This document shows, piece by piece, positions 1 through 6,069 of a DNA stretch of 10,286 nt. Both the position numbers and the translations under genes were made by a program. The DNA is from Candidatus Eiseniibacteriota bacterium (GTDB lineage Bacteria > Arandabacterota > Arandabacteria > JAGLYR01), in contig JAGLYR010000259.1 of NCBI GenBank assembly GCA_023132135.1, positions 1 through 10,286 of the forward strand, read 5' to 3'. How positions within the stretch are numbered: position 1 is the first letter of the stretch; the number at the start of each line of letters is the position of its first letter. Under the pieces are notes generated by a model. That model did not search any database, was not told where the DNA came from, and saw nothing but the letters and a program-made list of their open reading frames with translations.

Positions 1-24
1 TCAACCCCTCCAATGCCCTTATCC

Positions 25-52
25 TTGTACGGAGCACGGGGCACGTAGCACG
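25..52. repeat. degenerate 7-bp tandem repeat, block A
   Basis: Four consecutive heptamers can be read: TTGTACG, GAGCACG, GGGCACG, TAGCACG. The last three share GCACG at the same phase. The block lies in non-coding DNA upstream of the sulfatase-family gene, and a related period-7 block follows at 75-88. No function is evident; the pattern looks like a short tandemly repeated intergenic element. Confidence 0.6.
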
Positions 53-74
53 TCTTTGATGCCTTTTCCCTTGG

Positions 75-88
75 ACTACGGACTGTCT
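75..88. repeat. degenerate 7-bp tandem repeat, block B
   Basis: Two heptamers, ACTACGG and ACTGTCT, are preceded by CTTGG and followed by CT. The same framing (CTTGG, then ACTA-type heptamers, then ACTGYCTCT) recurs downstream of the same gene at 2020-2054 with more units. The sulfatase gene is therefore bracketed by copies of one element family. The block argues against translation starting as far upstream as position 56. Confidence 0.55.
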
Positions 89-175
89 CTGATTGACTCA
101 TCCGGTTCAATGCTTCAGGATTGCGGCCGATCGCCCGATTCTGTATTGGAACTCAAACGGAAGGTGTTCGTGCTC

Positions 176-1981
176 ATGCCGAACCTGCGCAGATACATCG
201 GTCTTGGACTGCTGGTTGGTGTGGCGGCGGGAGTCATCGAGGCAGCAGTTGTCAACGAAACCGGGTGGCTGTTCGTTCCCTGGGCCGCCATTGCCTACGG
301 CCTGCTCCTGGCGGCGGCATTCCTGCTCCTCTGCCTGGTGGCCCGACTCGCAGGCCGTGATCTCCTCCCCGTAGGTCTGGGCGGGTCACTCGCCTTTTTC
401 TTCGCGCTGGAGATGGGATTCTGGATCAATCGCCGGTCCACCTCCCTGGTCGAAGCCTTTTCGAGCAAAATGACCAACCTGGGCATTGCCGCGGGCGGAC
501 TGGTACTGGGAGCGGTGGCGGCCTTCCTGCTGCGGCGCTGGGTGAACACAAGATCTTTCTGGCGACCCGCGTGGATACTGTGGATGGCGGGAGCTGTGAC
601 CTTCGCAGCATACTCCGGATTCCTCTATTTCTCCTCGTCTCCCGGCTGGAACTGCATTCTCATTTCCATCGACGCCCTGAGAGCCGATCACCTGGGATGC
701 TACGGTTACGAAAGAGAAACTTCCCCCAACATCGACCAGATGGCCCGCGAGGGGATGCTCTTCACCCGGGCGATCACCTCCTCTCCCGGCTCCACGGGAG
801 GCCACGGCGCCATGTTGACGGGACTACACCCCCTGAGCCACGGGGCCTACACCAACGGGATGATCCTGGACGATCTCAACATCACGGCGGCCGAGGTTTT
901 CAAGGCCGGCGGCTACGCGACCGGCGCCTTCACCAACAACTGGTTCATCAGTCCAGCCGTGGGATTCGGCCAGGGATTCGACTGTTTCGTCGACGACGGG
1001 AACGGTCTCATCCTCACCAACGCGGATCCCCGGATTCTCCTGCGCGGCCTTGCCCTGGCGCAGACAATCCGCCGGATCTTCAAGAAACCGGGATACCCTT
1101 CGGATCTGGAAATCACCGACGCGCTCAGGTGGATCCGGTGGCAGAAGAACCATCGCTTCTTTGTGTTCCTTCACATCATGGACCCACACAGTCCGTACAT
1201 TCCCCCGGACGAGTTCATTGGGAGATTCGCCGAGAGGGGCGCAAACCTGGACCCGAGGCACATCATGCGCCTTCACCACCGGGCCGAGGGAAACCTGTCC
1301 CTGGAAGACAAGGATTTCCTCGTCAACCGGTACGACGAGGAAATCCTCTCAGCGGATGCCAAGATCGGGATGCTGCGCGACGAGCTGAGGCGCCTTGGAC
1401 TGCTGGAACGGACGATGGTGGTCCTTCTGGCCGATCACGGCGAAGCGATGGGGGAAGGCCGGGAGCGGTGTTTCGGACACGGGACCCTCGACTATGGCGT
1501 TCTGACAATCCCCATGATCCTGTCCTGTCCCGGCACAATCCCGGCGGGCGTCCAATCCGCCGTACCGGCCCAGAGCATCGACGTCCTGCCGACGATTACC
1601 GACATTCTGGATCTCCCGGATTCTTCGAAGAGGCAGGGCGTTTCGCTGGTCTCGGCGGTCCGCGAGTCGACCATGACCCGGCGCCCGGTCTTTACTCTGG
1701 GAGACCTGGATCTGGGTGAGAACTACTCCCTGATCACCGACCGGTGGCAGTTCAAGGTGACAAACGGCGAGCCGTACCTCCTCTCCCTGGACCGTCCCTT
1801 CGACTGCCCCAACCTGATCGAGGAGTACCCCGTGATCGCCGACAGCCTTAGATTGGTGCTGAAGAGCTGGATTGATGCGTGCCTCGAAGAGGCCGTCGTG
1901 CCCTTCACTCTGGAAGAACGTCGAGTCAATCCCAACCGGGCGGTTGTGGGACGCCTGAAGGCTCTGGGATACCTGCAATAA
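176..1981 (+). CDS. membrane-anchored sulfatase/alkaline phosphatase superfamily protein
   Basis: A 601-residue protein from the ATG at 176 (GGAAGG at 159-164 as ribosome site). Upstream in-frame ATGs at 56 and 110 would add residues encoded partly by the 7-bp repeats, so they are less likely. Five hydrophobic segments lie at about residues 9-26, 33-56, 65-84, 101-119 and 131-152, then a catalytic domain from about 160, probably extracytoplasmic. The domain has family blocks: ISIDALRADHLGCYG (metal Asp166), MDPHSPYIPP, LADHGEAMGE (Asp420, His421), HGTLDYG (His435) and a LKALGYL tail. The nucleophile region reads SSPGSTGGHGAMLTG, without the C/S-x-P-x-R formylglycine motif; Ser206 or Thr207 sits at the nucleophile position. 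A phosphatase or phospho-headgroup transferase is therefore as likely as a sulfatase. The substrate is unknown. It appears to be a separate transcription unit from the cofactor operon. Confidence 0.85.
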   Translation: MPNLRRYIGLGLLVGVAAGVIEAAVVNETGWLFVPWAAIAYGLLLAAAFLLLCLVARLAGRDLLPVGLGGSLAFFFALEMGFWINRRSTSLVEAFSSKMTNLGIAAGGLVLGAVAAFLLRRWVNTRSFWRPAWILWMAGAVTFAAYSGFLYFSSSPGWNCILISIDALRADHLGCYGYERETSPNIDQMAREGMLFTRAITSSPGSTGGHGAMLTGLHPLSHGAYTNGMILDDLNITAAEVFKAGGYATGAFTNNWFISPAVGFGQGFDCFVDDGNGLILTNADPRILLRGLALAQTIRRIFKKPGYPSDLEITDALRWIRWQKNHRFFVFLHIMDPHSPYIPPDEFIGRFAERGANLDPRHIMRLHHRAEGNLSLEDKDFLVNRYDEEILSADAKIGMLRDELRRLGLLERTMVVLLADHGEAMGEGRERCFGHGTLDYGVLTIPMILSCPGTIPAGVQSAVPAQSIDVLPTITDILDLPDSSKRQGVSLVSAVRESTMTRRPVFTLGDLDLGENYSLITDRWQFKVTNGEPYLLSLDRPFDCPNLIEEYPVIADSLRLVLKSWIDACLEEAVVPFTLEERRVNPNRAVVGRLKALGYLQ

Positions 1982-2000
1982 GCCGCCCCTCTGGGGGCTT
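1980..2000 (+). terminator. stem-loop at the end of the sulfatase-family gene
   Basis: A hairpin overlaps the TAA stop: AAGC (1980-1983) pairs with GCTT (1997-2000), and CCCC (1986-1989) with GGGG (1993-1996), with a TCT loop and a two-base bulge. No T-run follows, so this is at best a weak or factor-assisted 3' end. Confidence 0.35.
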
Positions 2001-2019
2001 CAAATGCTCCTGTCCTTGG

Positions 2020-2054
2020 ACTAGGGACCAGGGACTACGCACTAGGGACTGCCT
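2020..2054. repeat. 7-bp tandem repeat, block C (consensus ACTAGGG)
   Basis: Five units in strict 7-bp phase: ACTAGGG, ACCAGGG, ACTACGC, ACTAGGG, ACTGCCT. The block is preceded by CCTTGG and followed by CT, the same borders as block B at 75-88. It sits between the sulfatase gene and the cofactor-operon promoter. Heptamer arrays of this kind resemble the short tandemly repeated repetitive sequences known from cyanobacteria; relatedness is not implied. Confidence 0.75.
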
Positions 2055-2060
2055 CTCACA

Positions 2061-2069
2061 CCCCCCCCC
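2061..2069. repeat. C9 homopolymer tract
   Basis: Nine consecutive C residues lie just upstream of the -35 box at 2077. Such a tract is prone to slippage and to sequencing error, and a length change would alter the distance from upstream DNA to the promoter. Confidence 0.8.
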
Positions 2070-2076
2070 GAAGTTA

Positions 2077-2105
2077 TTGACACAGCACACCGCAGGGACT
2101 ATTCT
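2077..2105 (+). promoter_or_regulatory. sigma-70-type promoter of the tup-moe-moa operon
   Basis: TTGACA (2077-2082, perfect -35) is followed by a 17-bp spacer and TATTCT (2100-2105, four of six matches to TATAAT). Transcription would begin near 2112, just before the first riboswitch base pair at 2117, which supports the assignment. The same -10 sequence occurs in the proposed promoter of the minus-strand phosphoglycerate mutase gene. Confidence 0.7.
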
Positions 2106-2116
2106 GTAGGGTCAAA

Positions 2117-2216
2117 TTCTCCGAGCCAGTTGGCCTAAGGGGGCGACGCCCCTACGGCGGCTGGCCGATAGGGATTGGGTGGAAACGCCCATTCCTCCCG
2201 TACTTGGAAAGGAGAA
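2117..2216 (+). promoter_or_regulatory. Moco-family riboswitch aptamer
   Basis: The conserved blocks I associate with this family appear in order: CTCCGAGCC (2119-2127), GGCCGATAGGG (2163-2173), CCTCCC (2194-2199) and GGAAAGGAGA (2206-2215). P1 pairs TTCTCC (2117-2122) with GGAGAA (2211-2216). P2 pairs GCCAG (2125-2129) with CTGGC (2161-2165). P3 holds CCTAAG (2134-2139) opposite TACGG (2153-2157), capped by a GGGGC/GCCCC helix: an 11-nt tetraloop-receptor arrangement. A further hairpin (about 2176-2191) ends in a GAAA loop (2182-2185) closed by G-C. The family senses molybdenum cofactor (or a tungsten analogue) and represses when bound. Its position upstream of tungstate uptake and cofactor genes fits. 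The family assignment is from memory of the consensus, not a covariance search. Confidence 0.87.
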
Positions 2217-2266
2217 CCAGAAACTCGCCGTGCCGGTTTCTCCTGACTCGAGACCGGCATTCCTTA
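2211..2266 (+). terminator. riboswitch expression platform: terminator with competing antiterminator
   Basis: A 10-bp stem forms between TGCCGGTTTC (2231-2240) and GAGACCGGCA (2250-2259; one G-U pair), followed by TTCCTTAT, a poor T-tract. The P1 3' strand GGAGAA (2211-2216) can instead pair with TTCTCC (2238-2243), with extra CC/GG pairs. That pairing breaks both P1 and the terminator stem. Ligand binding stabilises P1, frees the terminator and turns the operon off. The weak tail leaves room for Rho or translational control. Confidence 0.65.
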
Positions 2267-2280
2267 TCGAGTGTCCGCCG

Positions 2281-2298
2281 GCCCTTCCTGAGAAAGGC
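2281..2298 (+). promoter_or_regulatory. possible hairpin over the tupA ribosome binding site
   Basis: The tupA Shine-Dalgarno GAGAAAGG (2290-2297, 9 nt before the ATG) can fold back: GCC (2281-2283) with GGC (2296-2298) and TT (2285-2286) with AA (2294-2295). The stem is short with a one-base bulge. It could add translational control to the transcriptional switch upstream. Confidence 0.3.
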
Positions 2299-2306
2299 AC
2301 AATCTG

Positions 2307-3137
2307 ATGTTGAGAACCGTCTGCATCGCAATACTCCTTCTGGTCACCCCCTCGCCGACGGATTCCGCCGAGAGACTCAATCTTGCCACAACTACGAGCG
2401 TCGACAACTCCGGTCTCCTGGAAATGCTCATTCCTCCCTTTGAGGAGCGCTTCGGCATGAAGGTCGCCGTCATATCCGTCGGCACGGGCAAGGCCCTCAA
2501 GCTCGCCGAGAACGGGGATGTGGATGTGGTCATCATCCACGCCCCGGCGGCAGAGGAGGAGTTCGTCAAACAGGGATTCGGCGTGAACCGGCGCCAGTTC
2601 ATGTTCAACCACTTCCTCATAGCCGGCCCGTCGCAGGACCCGGCTTCCGTAGCAGCCGCCGAGGATGCGGCCCAGGCCTTCCAGAGAGTTGCGAGGTCGT
2701 CATCTCCATTCATCTCCCGAGGAGACGATTCCGGAACCCACCGGAGAGAACGGATGATGTGGAGCGAAGCAGGCATCGAGCCGGAAGGCCGGTGGTACCG
2801 TGAAGTGGGCCAGGGGATGGGGGCATCTCTTCTCATCGCAGACGAGACGTCGTCCTACATCCTCACGGACCAGGCCACCTTCCTGGCGTACCGGAGGAAG
2901 TTCAACCAGCTGACGGAACTGTTGCAGAAGGGTGAAGAGCTGTACAACCCCTACGCCATTATCGCGGTAAACCCGGCGCGCTGGCCAAAGGCGGACTACT
3001 TCTCGGCCATGGCCCTCATCGCCTGGGTCACTTCCCCCGAAGGCCAGCGCCTGATCGAGGAGTACCGGGTGGAGAACGAGCAGGTTTTCCGGCCCCTGGC
3101 GGTGTCCTCCGGCGGGAAGCCGGACGGGAGCAGGTAG
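2307..3137 (+). CDS. tupA: TupA, tungstate ABC transporter substrate-binding protein
   Basis: A 276-residue exported protein with a signal peptide at about 1-21 (hydrophobic VCIAILLLV, then TDSA before ERLNL). It captures tungstate outside the membrane and delivers it to TupBC. Family signs: TTTS at 28-31, the oxyanion-binding hallmark of TupA; SVGTGKAL (57-64); DVDVVIIHAP (71-80); FMFNHFLIAGP (98-108); SRGDDSGTH (137-145); YILTDQATF (184-192); and NPYAIIAVNP (214-223). Length is normal for the family. The ATG at 2307 follows GAGAAAGG by 9 nt and is the first gene after the riboswitch. Molybdate cannot be excluded as a substrate, but TTTS and the tupBC neighbours favour tungstate. Confidence 0.93.
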   Translation: MLRTVCIAILLLVTPSPTDSAERLNLATTTSVDNSGLLEMLIPPFEERFGMKVAVISVGTGKALKLAENGDVDVVIIHAPAAEEEFVKQGFGVNRRQFMFNHFLIAGPSQDPASVAAAEDAAQAFQRVARSSSPFISRGDDSGTHRRERMMWSEAGIEPEGRWYREVGQGMGASLLIADETSSYILTDQATFLAYRRKFNQLTELLQKGEELYNPYAIIAVNPARWPKADYFSAMALIAWVTSPEGQRLIEEYRVENEQVFRPLAVSSGGKPDGSR

Positions 3138-3141
3138 ACAG

Positions 3142-3834
3142 ATGGATTTCATCTGGGAGGGTATCAGGGACGCCGCCAGGATGATCGGCCGACTGGATCG
3201 GGAGATCCTCCTCATCCTCTGGACATCCTGCAAGGTCTCCGGGGGTGCAACCCTGGTTGCCTGTGCGATCGGGCTCCCGGCCGGATTCGTTCTGGGTCTA
3301 TCGGATTTCCCCGGCCGGCGTATCCTCCGGACGGTCCTCAATAGCCTGATGGCGCTGCCGACGGTGGCCGTGGGGCTCTTTCTCTACGCGCTCTTCACCC
3401 AGAGAGGGCCGCTGGGATCCATGGAACTGCTGTTCACCCAACCGGCCATGGTAGTGGGGCAAGTGGTTCTCGCCACCCCCATCATCACCGCTCTGGTGAC
3501 GGCCGCCGTGGAGGGAATCGACCGGCGGATCTGGCCGACGGCGTTGACCCTGGGAGCAGGCCCAATCCGCGCCGGCATCACCGTCCTCGGCGAGGTGCAG
3601 TTGAGCGTACTTGCAGCGGTGGCGGCAGGATTCGGACGTGTCATCGCGGAAGTCGGCTGCGCCATGATGCTGGGCGGGAACATCAAAGGCGCCACGCGCA
3701 CGCTGACCACCGCCATCGCTTTCGAGACGGGCAAGGGTGAGTTTTCGCTGGGAATCGCGCTGGGGATTGTTCTTCTCGGCATCGTGTTTCTGGTCAATTT
3801 CGTGGTCCAGTACTTCCAGGCGAGGAGCGGCTAG
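3142..3834 (+). CDS. tupB: TupB, tungstate ABC transporter permease
   Basis: A 230-residue inner-membrane permease with about five or six hydrophobic segments (roughly 31-55, 66-86, 103-123, 152-175, 204-226). The cytoplasmic coupling loop that docks on the ATPase is visible around residues 132-165 (WPTALTLGAGP through to AAGFGRVIAEVG). The C-terminal blocks GGNIKGATRTLTTAI and ALPTVAVGLFLY are typical of TupB. The ATG at 3142 lies 4 nt after the tupA stop, with GGGAGCAGG as ribosome site inside the end of tupA, so translational coupling is likely. It forms the channel for TupA-bound oxyanion with TupC supplying ATP hydrolysis. Confidence 0.92.
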   Translation: MDFIWEGIRDAARMIGRLDREILLILWTSCKVSGGATLVACAIGLPAGFVLGLSDFPGRRILRTVLNSLMALPTVAVGLFLYALFTQRGPLGSMELLFTQPAMVVGQVVLATPIITALVTAAVEGIDRRIWPTALTLGAGPIRAGITVLGEVQLSVLAAVAAGFGRVIAEVGCAMMLGGNIKGATRTLTTAIAFETGKGEFSLGIALGIVLLGIVFLVNFVVQYFQARSG

Positions 3835-4848
3835 GTGGCGGAAGTCCTGCATCGTTTGGAGAACATCCGGGTTCGGTACCGCAACGAGCATGTTCTGGAT
3901 GTGAAGAACCTTGAGTTCCTGGCCGGGAGAAGCTACGCGGTCGTGGGACCCAACGGGTCGGGCAAGTCCACCCTGCTGGGCCTTCTCAATCTCCTCGTGA
4001 AACCTTCCCGGGGGAAACTCCTGTATCGCTCCCGCGACGTGGGCGCTCCCGGTTTCGATCTGAAATCCGCCAGGCGGGAAATGACACTGGTGATGCAGGA
4101 GCCGGTTCTGTTTCGGGGAACCGTTTTCAAGAACGTAGCTTACGGCCTGAAGGCTCGCGGGACCCCGGCGGAGGAAATCAGAAGACGCGTGACCCACTAC
4201 CTGGCCCTCCTGGATCTGGAGAGTTTCGAAAACCGGCCGGTCCATGAACTCTCGGGCGGAGAAGCGCAGCGTGTAGCATTGGCGCGGGCTCTTGCGCTGG
4301 AATCCCGGATTCTGCTCCTGGATGAGCCGACCGCGAACCTGGACCGGGACAAGGCGCGAACCGTCGAGAACCTGCTTCTCGAGCTCCGGAACCACGGCGA
4401 GCGTATGGTTCTCGTGGCGACTCATGATCCATGGCAGGCCCACCGCATTGCCGATGAGGTGATCACGCTCTCGGAGGGAAAAATCGCGCCCACCAAGCCC
4501 GAGAATCTCTTCTCCGGGATTCTCTCCGAACACCGCGGGGGCTGGGGAGTCGAGGTGATCCCGGGGGTCGTCATCCAGGTGCTCGGCCAGGGCCAGGGCG
4601 AGGTTCGCCTGGTCATCGATCCGGAAGACGTGCTCCTGGCACTGGAGCCCATCCGCTCCAGTGCTCGCAATTCTTTCCATGGGCCTGTCCGGAGGATAGA
4701 ACGTATCGGCTCGGCCATGTGTATTACTGTTGGCGCGGAGATTGATCTCCATGCCATCATCACGGAGAACTCCCTCAAGGAAATGGGGCTGCACGAGGGC
4801 AAGGAAGTCTGGGCGACGTTCAAGTCGTCATCGGTTCATCTGTTCTAG
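3835..4848 (+). CDS. tupC: TupC, tungstate ABC transporter ATP-binding protein with C-terminal Mop-like domain
   Basis: A 337-residue ATPase starting with GTG immediately after the tupB stop, with GAGGAGCGG just upstream. It has a Walker A GPNGSGKST (38-46), Q-loop Gln88 in VMQEP, ABC signature LSGGEAQR (139-146), Walker B ILLLDEP (159-165) and switch His197 in ATHD. From about residue 272 there is an extra domain beginning SSARNSFHGPVRRIERIG, the Mop/TOBE type that binds molybdate or tungstate in ModC-like ATPases. This suggests uptake is also inhibited directly by the oxyanion inside the cell, in addition to the riboswitch. The distinction from ModC rests on the TupA/TupB neighbours. Confidence 0.92.
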   Translation: MAEVLHRLENIRVRYRNEHVLDVKNLEFLAGRSYAVVGPNGSGKSTLLGLLNLLVKPSRGKLLYRSRDVGAPGFDLKSARREMTLVMQEPVLFRGTVFKNVAYGLKARGTPAEEIRRRVTHYLALLDLESFENRPVHELSGGEAQRVALARALALESRILLLDEPTANLDRDKARTVENLLLELRNHGERMVLVATHDPWQAHRIADEVITLSEGKIAPTKPENLFSGILSEHRGGWGVEVIPGVVIQVLGQGQGEVRLVIDPEDVLLALEPIRSSARNSFHGPVRRIERIGSAMCITVGAEIDLHAIITENSLKEMGLHEGKEVWATFKSSSVHLF

Positions 4849-4860
4849 CAAGAGGTCGGA

Positions 4861-6069
4861 ATGATTCCGGAAGAACAAGCTATCGAGATTGTCCTGTCCG
4901 CCGCGCAGCGACTGGACAGTGAAGAGGTGCCCGCCGGCGACGCAGCGGGACGCGCGCTGGCCGAGGCGGTCGTGTCGGACATAGACATGCCCCCCTTCCA
5001 CAAGGCCGCCATGGACGGGTTCGCCGTCCGCTCGGAGGATCTCCTCCATTCTCCGGCGACACTCAGAGTAGTGGGTGAAATCCCCGCCGGTGTTTTCCCG
5101 GAATTCTCCGTTGGGCCCGGCGAGGCGGCCAGGATCATGACCGGCGCGCCAATGCCCGAAGGAGCCGACGCGGTGCAGATGGTGGAGAAAACGTCCGGGT
5201 ACGACGGTTCAACCGTCGAGATCTACAAGTCCGTCGCACCCCGCGAGCACGTCTGTCTGAAGGGCGAGGATCTGACCGCCGGCCAGGAAGTGCTCGCGAC
5301 CGGCCGGGCTGTGGGACCGGCGGAAATCGGGATCCTGGCCTCGGTGGGCCACTCCAGCGTCCGCGTCTACCGCGCTCCAGAGGTCGCCATCTTCGCCACC
5401 GGCGATGAGCTGGTGGCCCCGGAGGAACGGCCCAAGCGCGGCCACATTCGGAACTCCAACAGCTCGATTCTGTCCGCTCTGGTCCGGGCCGCCGGAGGAC
5501 GGCCGCGCGAGATGGGGATTGTCCGCGACGAGATCGATTCCCTGAGGCAGGCCGGCCGCGAGGGGCTCACGGCCAACATGCTCCTGGTGAGCGGCGGGGT
5601 GTCCGCCGGACAGTACGACCTGGTCGCCCAGGTCCTCGACTCGCTGGGGGTCAGGATTCTGTTCCACCGGGTGGCCATCAAACCAGGGAAACCCCTCCTG
5701 TTCGGCGCAAAGAATGGTACTCTGATCTTCGGGCTGCCCGGGAATCCGGTGTCCGGTCTCGTTACCTTCCGGCTTTTCGTCGAGCCGGCAATCCGCACAA
5801 TGATGGGACTCCGCTCGGCATCGATGACAAGACTCGCAGGCATCCTGGACGAGGATCTGCAGAAGAAACCGGATCGCACATGGTACATGCCCGCCCGGAT
5901 TCGCTCTCAGGACGGCGAGCTTCGCGTCAAGGTGCTGGATACCCACGGCTCCGCCGACCTCGGCGGGTTCGCGCTGGGTAATGCCATGCTGGTCGCCCCG
6001 CGGAAAGTGAGTCTGATCCCGGCAGGGAGCGAGGTCACGATCCTGGTGGGAGGTGATTTCGCTGATTGA
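4861..6069 (+). CDS. moeA: MoeA, molybdopterin molybdenumtransferase
   Basis: A 402-residue cytoplasmic enzyme that inserts molybdate (or tungstate) into adenylylated molybdopterin. Hallmarks: MPPFHKAAMDGFAV (43-56), GEIPAG (72-77), RIMTGAPMPEGADAV (91-105), ATGDEL (179-184), RNSNSSIL (197-204), SGGVSAGQYD (244-253; many homologues have Val where this has Ala249), IKPGKPLLFG (273-282) and FGLPGNPVSG (290-299). Length is normal and the C-terminal domain is complete. The ATG at 4861 follows AAGAGG, 12 nt after tupC. Coupling of the tungstate importer to the metal-insertion step suggests W-cofactor use, although MoeA itself does not reveal the metal. Confidence 0.96.
   Translation: MIPEEQAIEIVLSAAQRLDSEEVPAGDAAGRALAEAVVSDIDMPPFHKAAMDGFAVRSEDLLHSPATLRVVGEIPAGVFPEFSVGPGEAARIMTGAPMPEGADAVQMVEKTSGYDGSTVEIYKSVAPREHVCLKGEDLTAGQEVLATGRAVGPAEIGILASVGHSSVRVYRAPEVAIFATGDELVAPEERPKRGHIRNSNSSILSALVRAAGGRPREMGIVRDEIDSLRQAGREGLTANMLLVSGGVSAGQYDLVAQVLDSLGVRILFHRVAIKPGKPLLFGAKNGTLIFGLPGNPVSGLVTFRLFVEPAIRTMMGLRSASMTRLAGILDEDLQKKPDRTWYMPARIRSQDGELRVKVLDTHGSADLGGFALGNAMLVAPRKVSLIPAGSEVTILVGGDFAD

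Noticed and set aside
93-121. Possible promoter for the sulfatase gene: TTGACT-17-CAGGAT
   Set aside because: The -35 is good, but the -10 matches only three of six positions. Not strong enough to list as a feature.
571-1719. A 382-codon plus-strand frame inside the sulfatase-family gene
   Set aside because: Its translation is Arg/Pro/His-rich and motif-free, a frame-shifted shadow of the real gene.
2139-2153. GGGGGCGACGCCCC palindrome as a REP-type repeat or terminator
   Set aside because: It is fully explained as the distal P3 helix of the riboswitch and has no T-tract.
3298-4794. A 498-codon open frame on the minus strand opposite tupB and tupC
   Set aside because: It runs antisense to two well-supported transporter genes, and its translation has no recognisable motif. 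High GC makes such antisense frames common.
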